DNA of 64,000 bases from positions 372,001 through 436,000 of the forward strand of contig SADC01001352.1 of NCBI GenBank assembly GCA_004194705.1. The letters are read 5' to 3'. The notes beneath the pieces were generated by a model. It saw only the letters and a list, made by a program, of their open reading frames with translations, had not been told where the DNA came from and searched no databases. Positions 1-11,140 of this stretch are shown piece by piece (position 1 is the first letter of the stretch; the number at the start of each line of letters is the position of its first letter). Position numbers and translations under genes: made by a program. Origin of the DNA: Ditylenchus dipsaci (taxonomy: Eukaryota > Nematoda > Chromadorea > Rhabditida > Anguinidae).

Positions 1-312
1 TTTTTACACGATTTTCACGGGTTCTTTGCTGTTACTCAACATTGTCTGCAATATATTTTTACCTAGGCAGGAGTACACAAGTGGGGTATCCAGTCGGTGG
101 TACCAGGTGTGCGACTCAGATAGTGGTACCCAAGTCGGAGTATCCACATGGTGATATTCACGATTGAGTTTGACTGCATTGACCTGCATTTATATGTCAT
201 ATTTTGAAGTAAAATCATCGACAACCTTGTAGATGAATACGCACTATCCGGACCACATACGTACACTTAGTCAAGTAAAATTAACTACATTAACATACAT
301 CTAGCAAGATCG
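1..312. repeat. Dispersed 300-bp repeat, copy 1
   Basis: This stretch is nearly identical (by eye over 90%) and in the same orientation as 59028-59335. Shared landmarks include CCTAGGCAGGAGTACACAAG, a GGTACC-rich middle and CGGACCACATACGTACACTT. The two copies differ by scattered substitutions and a small indel near position 105. No coding sense is seen. The family is not recognised. The presence of a copy near each end of the window shows it is dispersed rather than a local duplication of one locus. Confidence 0.9.
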
Positions 313-584
313 TCAAGAAAAATCTGCAAAATGCTCGATATGAGGCCACCTTCAGGGCAGTCCCTTGGAGTTGCCCAGGTGGCCTTATTTTGAAGTTTGA
401 TTAAATGAGGAAAGCAAATTTTTTATTGACAACAAACAAAAATAACAATGGCGAAAATGAGACTTCTATGAATTCAATATCTTGGCATGTTTCTAGCTTT
501 CTTTGGCCTTCCTACTTGTTTTCTTTGATCCATATTTTGACTTCGAAGCACTTGAGGCACCTGGATGCGCTTATCCAACACCAT
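313..584. other. No gene seen between repeat and TTC27 remnant
   Basis: No exon with recognisable protein is visible here. On the minus strand an open stretch runs on from the TTC27-like exon in a shifted frame and ends in a GRPKKARN-type basic sequence near 475-580. This resembles an AT-hook or transposase tail but could be chance. Confidence 0.4.
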
Positions 585-1450
585 AGCTAAACACATAAAT
601 GGCACGGGTTTGTATAGCCCAATTCCGCTTCTGCTCAATGACCTGAAAAAAGTAACTTTACTAATGAACCTTATGAAAAAATTTCAGACCTTATCGACAT
701 ATACAAAGGGCACTTCGGCATCACTCCATCTGCAGAACTATGCATCGACTTTCTCTCAAAAATTCCAATAGCTGGTATGCAGGCCAACTGCTCATCGGAA
801 AGACTTGTACTTGCTTCCACCAGGTGCCTGTCATCAAAGTTAACGGAGTCCAGCAGAGTATCATCAGTATTCTTGCAGTTGAGAGGCAGATCAGAATATT
901 CAGTTTCTTGATGGCCAGACATCGAAGAACTTTCATTTGTAGCAGAGGCGTTGATTGGAGTTGCCTGAATAATTGGTCAATTATAAATTGCATCAGAGAA
1001 AAGAAAGAAGAAAGCAAATGAAATATCTTAGAATCAGGCAATTCAGAAAACAGGCTTTAGAAATGAGTAATGAATTCTTACTGATAGAGCGAGTTGTGCC
1101 ATACTCCTGCACTGAAAATGAGTCCTTTTGCTAAGAGCCCCATCCAATTCCAGCTTGATCCGGCTGCTTCAGCTGCATTCTTCAAACTCAGCTGAGCTTT
1201 GCTTCTCTCGAAATATTCCAATTGGCAGGCCGCTCTCTCCAGATGGTATTGAACGATCAGACAAGGCGAGACATCGGCAGACTTAGCGTCCAATAGTAAT
1301 TCCAACTGTTCAAACTGAAAATGATCAAGAATTTATGAGATCGTAACTTAGAGCAGCACTTACAATAGCATCGATGATTTTCTTTAACTCAGGCGACTTT
1401 TCATCCAACACCACTGCAACCCTTTTCATAAGACGTGGAGTAGACCAGAC
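585..1450 (-). pseudogene. TTC27: TTC27-like fragment, frameshifted and truncated
   Basis: Four minus-strand exon-like blocks read as the middle of tetratricopeptide repeat protein 27, a scaffold-like TPR protein of about 840 residues. Block 1364-1450 gives DEKSPELKKIIDAI. Block 1082-1314 gives a helical stretch and then LDGALSKRTHFQ, matching the family's conserved LTGALGKRTRFQ. Block about 672-964 gives NTDDTLLDSVNFDD. Block about 590-643 gives EQKRNWAIQTRAI, matching the family's WAIQTSAL. Splice phases agree between blocks. KRTHFQ is in a different frame from the upstream half of its exon; one base seems lost at about 1158-1163. All downstream TPR exons are absent, because a dispersed repeat begins at 312. 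Its 5' end runs into transposase-like coding sequence. I read it as a captured or decayed gene fragment, but a real gene broken by assembly is possible. Confidence 0.72.
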
Positions 1451-2223
1451 AACGTGAAAGTCAGCTTTTGCGGAGGCGATTCTAACACATGAAATCCGAC
1501 GACGTAAACTTCATCCAGATCCACTGGAACACGGTTCATTCTCAGAGCGTATTGTTTGAGATCTCAGCTGTCATCTTTTCCATCTCTGGATGCTGATTTC
1601 TAGGCTCTCGCCACAAAATATTCTCGACCTGCTTTTGAGTAGGAATAGTTTGCCACCTATCCTTAACAATAAAATGTGATGAAAATGCTAAAAACTAATC
1701 CTCTTACATTAGTCATTTTCTTTAATATTTGAAGTGCTGTCTGTTTGTTGGCCAGACCTTCTTGGATTCGAACTTTGACTTGCTCAGAAAGTGTACTGCT
1801 TCTTCACCCTCTACGTCCCGATGTTCTCCAATAGACGTTTCAACCCTTACAGCCATTGAATCATTTTCGAAAATGACGTAGCATTTCATTGGAAAAAGGT
1901 AACCTTTCTTGCGGCTGAACTTGCAAATGTAAGTGTCCATCTTGACTGACTCATTTGGATGGCTCACAATACTGAAGTTTAAATTTATATCTGAGAATTC
2001 TAAGCAAGAAAAACTTACAGCTTCCCCTTCGGTTTTTCACCTTCAAACCAAGTCAAAACGATGCTTGGGCAGAGAAATTTTTGAGGAGCTTCCTTGGGAC
2101 ATTTTTGACGCCTCAGCGAGTGCGCTTCGGAGACGGAGATGCTTCTACTTCAGATTCAGCACTTATCAACGACCTTTGCTGAACAGAATGCATACTGGCA
2201 TCATCCAAATTTGAAAAGTCCAT
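1400..2223 (-). mobile_element. MULE transposase N-terminal region, degraded
   Basis: Minus-strand coding pieces follow the N-terminal order of animal Mutator-like transposases. A start ATG at 2223 follows a TTTTTCAG acceptor by 7 bases and begins MDFSNLDDASMHSVQQ. A FLYWCH-like zinc-binding region follows (YICKFSRKKGYLFPMKCYV, then GEHRD, 1780-1950). Next comes IQEGLANKQTALQILKKM (about 1725-1780) and a segment with PTQKQVENILWRE and DEVYVVGFHV (1460-1660). Frame changes occur at about 2100 and 1780-1800. No catalytic DDE region follows. Instead the reading continues, apparently within one exon, into TTC27-like sequence near 1400-1450. It may come from the same broad superfamily as the MULE at 35981-37840, which has the complementary C-terminal part. 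Confidence 0.62.
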
Positions 2224-2275
2224 ATTGACACTGAAAAATGAGGCCATTATTGGAGAAACACTGCACACAGCCTAT

Positions 2276-2490
2276 CTGATGCAAAAAGAAGTAAATCTGA
2301 TGCAAAAAGAAGTATTTCTGATCCAAAAACAGATCTGATGCAAGAATAAGTAAATCTGATGCAAAAAAAGTATATCTGATGCGAAAAAAAGTATTTCTGA
2401 TGCAAAAAAATCTGATGCAAAAAAAAGTATATCTGATGCAAAAAAAAGTATTTCTGATGCAAAAAAAGTAAATCTGATGCAAGAAAAAGG
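2276..2490. repeat. Tandem array of ~19-20 bp units, copy 1
   Basis: About eleven head-to-tail copies of a unit close to TCTGATGCAAAAAAAGTAT, with variants in the A-run and one GATCC copy. The same unit occurs in reverse orientation at 58636-58864. The long open frames across it are a by-product of the unit. Confidence 0.95.
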
Positions 2491-2518
2491 ATTTGCGGCA
2501 ATTTTATCGGTTTTCCCC

Positions 2519-3365
2519 ACCATGCATTTCGTATCGCGACATTTCATATCGCAGCTTTTATGGGTCCTGAAAGGTATTTTTTCAAAAACTATTTCAGTCA
2601 AAATTGATTTAAACGCTTTTAAACTCTTTTCGGCGCTACTATAGAATACACCCCCCCCCCGAAAATCCGACCTTATAAAATCGCTGTAACTACCCTTGCA
2701 AACAACAAGTTTAGGCTTAGCCCTTAGGCTTGGGGGTAGGCCAGCGTACGGAAGTTGTGACTAATGAAGAGTTTGCGCACATTTTCCGGGGTCTGGACAT
2801 AAATTTGGGTACTTTTTACTTAAGTTTTAAAAGGTCGGATTTTTTTGGGGGGGGGTATTCTATAGTAGGGTCCTCTTTTCCTTCAACGTCCATGTCTATT
2901 TTATGGTGGAAAAATTACTAAAATGCAAGTTTTCCTAATTTTTGAAATTTAGTCATTTTTTCAAGAAATTGATTTTTTTCGAAAAGTCATATCTCAACAT
3001 TGAGATCTTCAAAAAACATTTTGTAACATAGGTTTTGTAGCGCTTGAGCTGCGCTACAATATGATGCTAAGATTTTATTGTAACCTTCGAAATTTTATTT
3101 AAATTTCCATCAGTTAAAGTAACGAATCCGAATTATACGCATTCGTTAGTTTAACTGATGGAATTTAAATAAAATTTCGAAGGTTACAATAAAATCTTAG
3201 CATCATATCGTAGCGCAGCTCAAGCGCTACAAAACTTATGTTACAAAATGTTTTTTGAAGATCTTAAATCATTAAAATCAATTTTGACTGAAATAGTTTT
3301 TGAAAAAGTACCTTTCAGACCCCATAAAAGCTGCGATATGAAGTGTCGCGATATGAAATGTGAAT
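2519..3365. repeat. Large fold-back element with nested insert
   Basis: Outer arms: ATATCGCAGCTTTTATGGG at about 2548 pairs with CCCATAAAAGCTGCGATAT at about 3321. The centre is a long hairpin, with arms ATTTTATTGTAACCTTCGAA (about 3075) and TTCGAAGGTTACAATAAAAT (about 3175). Between the arms, 2630-2870 holds a C-run/G-run bounded segment resembling 22930-23175, probably a nested element. No coding capacity. Confidence 0.85.
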
Positions 3366-4640
3366 ATGAAATAGCCAATAACAATTTCTTTTAAAACAAT
3401 TCCTGCCAAGATAAGTTTTTGCCCATTTGGATTTTTGCCAGAATTCTAGAATGAGTTTGTGCCAGAATCTCTTTTTGCCAGAATAATTTGTGCCAGAATG
3501 TAGGTGTGCCGATTTCTAAATACAAAAAGGACGGGAATTAAATGTGCCTTGATCTGGATGAAAAGTGCATTGTTTTTGGCTGAAAAGTGCCTTGTTTTTT
3601 TCTTTTAGTCACAGCAGCAAGTATAGTAGCAATTTTTTCAAAGTGATAGCACCATGACGTAGTCCTTCTCATCTAGTTTCTAACGTCGTATTGTTTGTTG
3701 CAACATCTGTTTAAAATTCAGCACAAAAAGGTGAAAGTTTGAATCAAATCATTTTTCCGAATTGCTTCATATTTCGAGGCGTATGCAAAGATGTTGCAAC
3801 AAACAATACGCCGTTAGAAACAAGAAGAGCAGGGCCACGTGATGGTGTCATCATTTTGAAAAATTGCTACTATACTTGCTGCTGTGGCTAAAAAAAAAAC
3901 ACACTTTTCAGCCAAAAACAAGGCACTTTTCATCCATAACAAGGCAGATATAAGATTTATCCATACAAAATACAGTTTAACATGAAAATCGACCATGCTG
4001 AACACGAATCCGGTGTCAGAAATAAGGTTTTTAGTGGTTACTCAGTTTTACGGAGTTTCAAGTACGCTGAATTTCATAAAATCGGGTTAAAAGACGGCTA
4101 TCGATTACCGACGGTCAATGAATTTTTTTTCGAAATTTTGATCAAAATCGTCAATATTCAGCCCCATATTTATAATCAGTATCGGATACTATCCGATAGG
4201 ATAATTATCCGGATAGTATCGGATAAAAATTCTATCCGATAGTGATTATAAATATGGGGGCAGGGCAAAAGTTTCTGGAAAGTTGACCCTAATACCAAAA
4301 TCTCCTCCTGAATCCGAATCCGTTGAGATCAGATCAAAATATTTTTATAGACTGAGATACCCATTAAAATAGGTAAATGGTGCCAAATTCCTGATCCATC
4401 TACTCAAAATAGCTATATATCAGCCATAAAAATTATTTCGATCTGATCTCAACGGATTCGGATTCAAGATGAGATTTTGGGGTTAGGGTCGACTTTCTAG
4501 AAACTTTTGGCCTGAAAATTGACAATTTTGTTCAAAAATTTCAAAAAAAATTCATTGACCGTCGGTAATCGATATTTTACCGGTTAAAATTCGAAAATAA
4601 CCATCCTTACATTTACAACGTTATAACTAATCAGAAAGCG
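3366..4640. repeat. Cluster of fold-back elements
   Basis: At least two further inverted repeats. One spans about 3570-3930, with GTTGCAACATCTG pairing with AGATGTTGCAAC. One spans about 4100-4570, with TACCGACGGTCAATGAATTT pairing with AAATTCATTGACCGTCGGTA; its interior GAATCCGTTGAGAT motif and inverse recur at 21600-21790. The TGCTGAACACGAATCCGGTG segment at 3999 also occurs at 16437. No gene is seen. Confidence 0.8.
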
Positions 4641-5327
4641 CAGAATCCCAGCTCTCTAACAGTGTATGAGTTTTGTTTGTGGGAGTATAAATTTATGGAT
4701 TTCTAAGCGATAGAAAGTTGGCTCCCCAATATTTTAAAAGTGGTTGACACTCCATTTTGAAATGCCAAATACTCAAAAATGAAAACGCAAAAACTAACTA
4801 CGCCATCGTTCTCAGCATGAATGAATTCTCTAGTAAATTGGTATCTAGTAAATTCAAGTGAATTCCCGCCACGCTCAGGTATCAGCATCTTTCAGGCTTT
4901 TTGAAAGCCATAACTGGCTTTTCTTGAAAAACCACGACGAACTTAATACCATCAGTATAATATGCATAAAAAACCCCCATACAAGTCGAATACTCAAAAA
5001 AATTATTAAAGGTGGCAATTTAAAAGCAGTCTGAAAACCATGAGACCTGTATCATGGTTCTTGGTATCATGGTTCTTCGGCAATTTTGGTTCGCCTGCTC
5101 CCCCTATTTTTCAAGGAACCTGGAAGTTTGTTAGATAACTTCGGGTGCTCTACAACAATTTGCGTAAAAATCTCTCAATGAGGTGAGTATCAGTCAAAGC
5201 CATTGAATTGCACTTATAATTTGAACAACTTCTTGCGAATGATAATGGCATTTCTTATCAAAGTTTCCTGCCAAATATTTTTAGTTGTATATTTATTTGT
5301 TATTTAGAAGAACATCGCTTTGCAAAA
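4641..5327. other. Upstream region of RNF216-like gene
   Basis: No convincing exon is visible. A GTGAGT donor at about 5180 follows short open stretches, none of which joins in phase to the first recognised exon. A TTATTTAG acceptor-like site ends at 5307, 20 bases before the proposed start codon. Confidence 0.4.
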
Positions 5328-8300
5328 ATGACTAGTGTTCGTGAAAATCAGGAGGTTTTAGCAAACATGTTTCCCAGCTGAATTTGGTTGCTCTTATGGA
5401 AAACAATTTGGATAGAGATTTGACGGTTTTTTTATTGCGATAAAAAATCATTATCTCATCATAATTTTACAGCAAATTGTCACATATATTCTGGAAAATG
5501 AGAATGCTTTGCCGAAAAAGTTGGATGAGTCTCGTCCGAAGGTGTTGTTCAATTTTTACAGTTTTCATGCTGTTTTCATATACCCTTATTACAGAAACCC
5601 AGATTGAGTGAAGGCTGCCTCGATACTACTCTACAATTCAGCAGGTTCGAATTAATACCTTGCAAGTTCGACATTTAATTTTTGCCATTGTATTATAGTC
5701 CAAAAACCCCTGTCGCAAAACGCAAGGTTAATGTCGTCAAAAGTGATGCGCTAGTTGATGCTCTTACCTTGTTGGTCAATTACTTCACTGAACAGGCGAA
5801 AGACGTAGTGACACCAACGAGACCGAAAAACAGATATTTTGACATTCCTGGCGTCGATGTCGTGAATTTCCTGGCCAATGAGTTTTCTTGGGTGAGAATT
5901 AAAGTAAACATGGTGGAGCTTGGATGTCTAAGTTTTTGGGGTCATGTAGCTGCGCAGAGTTAATTTTTTATTCTCGCGTTTCACCGGATAAATTTCATCC
6001 TCTCTCAAAAGACCTTTAATAATTTGGCTGGACAAATTAAAATTCAAAATCCAAATGAAAACATAATTTCCATGTCTTCGCACTACCGTCTTCAACATTT
6101 AACTTCCCACATTCATATTGGCTACACCATAACAAACATTCTTATGCCCCACCAATTCTAATGCAAATTTAGATGCGCTTACCCGTTTTGCGCACATTGT
6201 ACAGAGGTGCTCCGAATTTGGTGGGTCTTCTTATCACGTGCTTCTTCTTCGATAATTCACTGGGCTCGATGCCTTGCTTCAATTCAGTTTGGGACTGTGA
6301 GTTTCAGCCTATTAAATTTTCTTTTGATCGTGCTTTTTACAGATTATCGAATTCATTGTACTGCCTCTCAACTGAATATGGCAAAGCACTCGCTTAGCGC
6401 TCCAAGAAGGTGCTCTTCGACCAATGCTTTTGAGTCGCCGAAAATTGTTGTGGCCGTGAAACAATTCGAGAAAAAATTAATGGAGATTGCTGCTTCCAAT
6501 CCGCAGTGCTTTGAAGGACTCATATGGAGAAATGTATGTGAATTTATATGTTTCGCAAATGGTAGAGCTCTGCAGTCTATAAAATTTTCAGAGCAATGTG
6601 ACTGATTTGCTGTCGAGGGATAATTCAGATGCTGTCTTTGAGTGCCTAGTATGCGATAATGAAATTCCGATGAAAAATGGTTTTTCGTGCAAGTCTTCGG
6701 GGTGTCATGTTAATGAAGCTGCTGGGAATGCTCAACCAAGTACCTCCAAGGGTATGTGGTTTTATCTGGTGCATGCTTATTGAACTCCTTGCTTTTCAGC
6801 CGTCCAGAATACCCAAGAGCATATGTTTTGTGTTGATTGCATTCGTGGACAAGCCAAAGCCTCAGTTGGCGAAGCGTTGTTAGACCCAGAGCTGCGTGGC
6901 ATCAAGTGCATGGCATCTGATTGTTCTAATCCGATTCTTTATGGTAGTTTCGAACTTTTAATCCACATGCAAACTATTGATTTTAGAAAAAATCAAAGCC
7001 TATCTTCCACGTTCAATTCGCTATATGTTGGAAAAAAGAATTGCAGACCAGAATGTCTGCACTGCCGTGGAAAATCTCGAGCGTTGTACGAAGTGTGGAT
7101 TTGCAGTGATAATGGAGGTGCCAAAAGAAGTGAGTCAAATATTTTTTTGTTATTTTGTTTTTTTTATGATCACTGTCTATTAGGAGAACAAAGTATTTAA
7201 ATGTTTGTCATGCGATTACGAATTCTGCAGGTAGTTCTACGCAATTTTTGGCGCTACCGGAGTGAACCCCCCCCCCCTAAATGAAATTTTTTTTAAAGTG
7301 TTTCCAAACACCCTAAATCGACCTAAAATCGCCTCAGAAGCTCGAAAAAGACATCATTTTTGTGTTCTAGTGAATAAAAAATTGAGCTTTGGTACCACCC
7401 AAAAATACCTATTTTGACCGTTTTTGAAGGGACTTAGAGCTATTTAGGGGTGGGGAAGGACCAAAAATAGACCAATTCAGTGTAAAAAGGAGGATGTTGA
7501 ACATCGTTGTGTTGGCTGGGGCCTACCGCATAAAGAAACTCTGGTATGCATACATTTTTTATGCATCCAGAGCTCCTTTCAAGTGATTTGCGTCTAAGGT
7601 ATGTGGGTGTGCGCATCTCAACCCCAAGAAACCAAGCCGCTTTCGGGAGCATGGGGCTTGGTTGGTTAGAGATGCGCGCACTCACTTACCTTAGACATAA
7701 TTCCGAGCAAGACTCTTGAACAAGAATGCATTTAGAGGGTCTTTTTGCCCAACTCCAGTGACCAAAACATGCTAAAGCAGGCAAATGGTCGAAATTTCAA
7801 AATGCCCAAAACTCAATTTTTTATTAACCAGAACTCAAAAATGATGTCTTTTTTGAACTCCTGAGGCAATTTGAGGTCGATAGAGGGTCTTTGGAATCAC
7901 TTTTAAAAAAATTTTATTTGGGGGGGGGGGGTATACTCCGGTAGGGTCCAATTTTTTGATATGCAGTTGTCAGAAAAAGTTTTTCTAGGTATTGCGAGCT
8001 GGACTGGATAAGGCACTTTGGACTATCGTATGTGTTAAATATTTTTCCCTTTCCTCCGTGTATTGACATTTTGCTGTTAGGTGCAAGGAGGCTGAGGTCA
8101 AATCGGGAGATGCTTTACGCAAGCAGACGTAAGTTCCTGTCGTGGTTGATTTGGTTTTTATGTAATAAATAAAAATGTCATACTTATAGCGAGATTAAGC
8201 TCAATGAGGCCGTTATTCGAAAGTGCCCTTCCTGTCACCTAGCATTTGTGAAAGAAAGTCAGTGCAATAAGATGCGCTGTAGGTGTGGGATGACCATGTG

Positions 8301-8588
8301 GTACCCTTTTGATTTCTTAATCTTTTAATTAGTGAGGGAGATTTTAGTTACATCTGCAGAACTATCAACATCGACTACGACCATTTTTGTGGACATGTAC
8401 GAGATCCGAAGATCCCCAATTGCACTCAGTGCGTAACCAAGGTATTTTTGTGTTAGCGCTGTTTTTCACATTACCATCTGTTTCAGCGTTGTTTGCTGTG
8501 GGAGGACTACCGACAGTACGACGAGGAAGCTAAAAAGAAGGTCTTGCAAGATCATACGAACAGCGTGGCTGGTTACAAGGCTCCATGA
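5328..8588 (+). CDS. RNF216: RNF216 (TRIAD3)-like RBR E3 ubiquitin ligase
   Basis: A RING-between-RING ubiquitin ligase that moves ubiquitin from an E2 to substrate through a catalytic cysteine in RING2. Exons: 5328-5425, 5473-5541, 5595-5644, 5699-5891, 6173-6296, 6343-6533, 6592-6751, 6800-6943, 6987-7129, 7184-7230, 7989-8027, 8081-8128, 8190-8300, 8348-8441, 8487-8588; all junctions I checked are in phase. The N-terminus has a short helical ENQEVLANMFPS region. RING1 starts FECLVCDNEIP, followed by HMFCVDCIRGQAK. The IBR has FKCLSCDYEFCRYC. RING2 reads IRKCPSCHLAFVKESQCNKM then RCRCGMTMCYICR, the RNF216 signature, and ends DHFCGHVRDP. The ATG at 5328 was chosen because it starts the only in-phase reading and follows an AG acceptor. 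One base seems lost at about 5375-5379. The protein, roughly 500 residues, is shorter than vertebrate RNF216. Confidence 0.9.
7240..7960. mobile_element. Inverted-repeat element in RNF216 intron
   Basis: It fills the intron 7231-7988. The left end GGCGCTACCGGAGT and right end ACTCCGGTAG are inverted and followed inward by C-run and G-run tracts and arms of about 150 bp (AAAGACATCATTTTTGTGTT pairs with an imperfect copy near 7830). The interior 7490-7720 carries a GATTTGCGTCTAAGGTATGT segment shared with 9586-9770, 12377-12616 and partly 22880-22930, so it is probably a second nested family. No transposase. Confidence 0.8.
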
Positions 8589-10268
8589 ATGAGAACAACT
8601 CTGATGAATGTCATATTCACACATTATTAGCAATCAACTTTTCTCGCGCTTTGTTTTTACATCGACTGTTACAATATCTAATTCAAAAAGGTGGTATAAA
8701 TTGTTAGTTGGTGTCTTTAGCCACTCATTTAAACTCTCATAAATGTAGTTGTGTCACACAACTTATGTCCGAGCAAACACAATGTGTGTTAAGATTTCGA
8801 TGTCAAAAAGTATGGGGCAGTATGCGAAAAGACTTTTTCGGGCGACGGTCTTTTCGTCCCTAAAAGCCGCCAATTTGAAATTTTCAAATAGATTCAAATC
8901 CTTGTGGTAGCAGACACTTTTTGTTCTGTGCAGACATAAATTAGTATTTATAAGACCTGTGGGCCTCCGGAGGATAGGATAACCCCTTAGTACCTTCTCT
9001 AAATCGGTATCTACCTTCAGAATCCGAAAAATTGGATTTTTTTAAAGTAATGAAAAATTATTGTACTTATCCAGAATCATGTCCTGAACACGGTTTGATA
9101 ATGCTAAAACAGCAGGAACCCCAGTTCTGGAGTAGTTTCCTGTAGGGGATTCACGTGATAGTGAAGGGGTAGTACCGAGAAAGTAGTGCTTAAGTGGTAG
9201 TAACAAGGCGGTGACTAAGAATCGATACTTAGGTGGAAGTGCCTGGGTGATAGTGCTTGATGTTAGATAGTAATTTCTAGTTAGTGGTACCTAAATGGCA
9301 GTACTTATATAAATGGCAGTACTACTGAAGTCGACAATACCCAGATTGGATATTAGACTATTTTTTGCAAAGCATCTGACCATGCTGGTTTGAATTCGGC
9401 TAATTTTTATTTTCATTGGGAAGCGAGATGGATATTCACCTACCCTAGGGATAATGGCTCAAGGTTTTTTGCTCCGCTTAGGGAAAATCTCAATTTTTAC
9501 TAACAAACTTGACTCCCTACACGATTTTGAGTAACAAAAAAGGTTTGTTATGAATTTGAACTAAATTTTGGACGCTACTCGGTAATATTTCGGGGCGCGG
9601 GGGGCGTTCGGAGGCGTTCGGGGGCGGGGGCTTGGAGTTGAGATGCGCACACCCACACACCTTAGACACAAATCACTCGAAAGTGACTCTGGATGCATGA
9701 AAAAGCATGCATACCAGAGCTTATTAATGCGGTAGGCCCCAGTATTCAAAATTATGTTCAACATCTTTGATTATTCGGACGAAAAGGGTCTCCCCCATTT
9801 TGCGGCTTGAGGCTTCGAGCCAGAGGCTCAGCCATCCAAAAGTTAAACGACAGCACCACAAGTGGCTGGGTTTGAAAGCGCCTTCAACGCTTAGAGAATT
9901 AATACTCTTTGGTACTTATAGGCACTATAGAAGTGGCCCCTGTTTTGTCCCTTCCCCTCCCAATACAGCCCTTGAACCCTATTTAAATTGCGGTTGCAGT
10001 GACGAATTGCCTCGATTTTAAGTTTTGGACTCGAAAACTCGAAAATTTTCGATTTTCGATTCGAGGCTTCGAAAAAGTCGAGTTTCGGTTCGAGTCGAGG
10101 CCTCGAAAGTTTCGAGTTTCGGTTCGAGTCGAGGCCTCGAAAATTTTTTGAGAGGTTTTCTGTAGTTTTAAATCTCAAAAAAGATTCCGATTAAGAGTCA
10201 TTTCAAATACTGTCTGTAATATTTTGTTTTGCTGTAAAACCATTTCTTTTTCTGCATTTTTTGTTTAG
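8589..10268. other. Intergenic, repeat-derived
   Basis: No gene is seen. The stretch 9120-9330 is a loose reiteration of GTGGTAGT/GGCAGTA motifs. The part 9561-9770 is another copy of the repeat with CACACCTTAGACACAAATCA and GCATGCATACCAGAG. The part 10020-10150 is a simple TCGAG/CTCGA-rich tract (GAGTCGAGGCCTCGAAA repeated). Confidence 0.6.
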
Positions 10269-11140
10269 AAAATAAAAGACGATGTGGTAGCAGCAACTCG
10301 TGATGGTGCTCCGAATCTTGCCGGAAGTAAAGATGCTGGTTGTGTGAAGGCAAACATACGAAGGTAAGACTTTATGAGTTTTTGGCTGTTTTTCTCAGTT
10401 TTTAGTTTTTATTGCTTTTGCCACATGCTTCATCTGGTTGTGTGGGACGGGATCAGCAAAACTTCATTAGTTTCCTCCATTGTCGAGGAAGCAAGCAAAA
10501 TGGGATTGGATTTCATCGTGCTATAACAGCAATAGCTGCTTTCCGTGAAGTCCAAGGAGTTAGATCAATAGCATTAATCTTGGTATGATGCAGTTTTTCA
10601 GTGATGATTAAGGATTATAATTGCGATCTTCTAGCAAGTAAAGACAAGGTGCTGCAACACAAGTCAGATCTTCTCAAGTACGCCGAAAAAAATCCAAATT
10701 GCACTGTCTGGAAGCACATAAAATGCCTATCCAAAGCTGACTTTGATGAAATCGGGGATTTGCTGGAGGTGTTGAAAACGTTTGATGATCTCACCAAGAT
10801 GGTTGGTTCTAATTTAATTAATCAAAAATATCTTTTACAGGCGTCCTATCAAAATGCTCCTTCATCCTGTTATCCGTTCTTTGTCAGGAAACTGTTCGAG
10901 CACTTAGAAAATCTATACGGTGGCTTTTCATTGAACCTGAATAAAAGCCTTGAAGTCAGATCCAAAGAGGTTCTACGACAGTGGGAAGTTGGATACCCTG
11001 TCTTTCTCGACCCTCGTCTCTGTTACAAGCAAGTCTCACGTTTTGAATGAATATTGTATAATAAATTCATCTTTAGAGCAGCTGTTATGACCAAGCACAA
11101 GTGGAAATTCAACAAAGAGCAAATTGTCATTTTTTGTCGA
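10269..11140 (+). mobile_element. hAT-family transposase remnant
   Basis: Plus-strand pieces read in order like the core of an hAT transposase: VVAATRDGAPNLAG (10283-10325), the region with the second catalytic acidic residue; then CFCHMLHLVVWDGISK (about 10415-10462), the conserved Cys/His-Leu-Leu block; then a 149-residue open stretch 10601-11050 with a helical LLEVLKTFDDLTKM insertion-domain segment; then MTKHKWKF (about 11085). Pieces are separated by short intron-like gaps, and the second block ends in a stop. The BED zinc finger and the C-terminal dimerisation region are not found, so this is probably inactive. Terminal repeats were not identified. Confidence 0.72.

Noticed and set aside
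2201..2601. Three overlapping 80-110 codon open frames with repeated FFASDILFF-like peptides
   Set aside because: They are the three frames of a 20-bp tandem array that lacks stops; the same occurs in the inverted array at 58464-58903.
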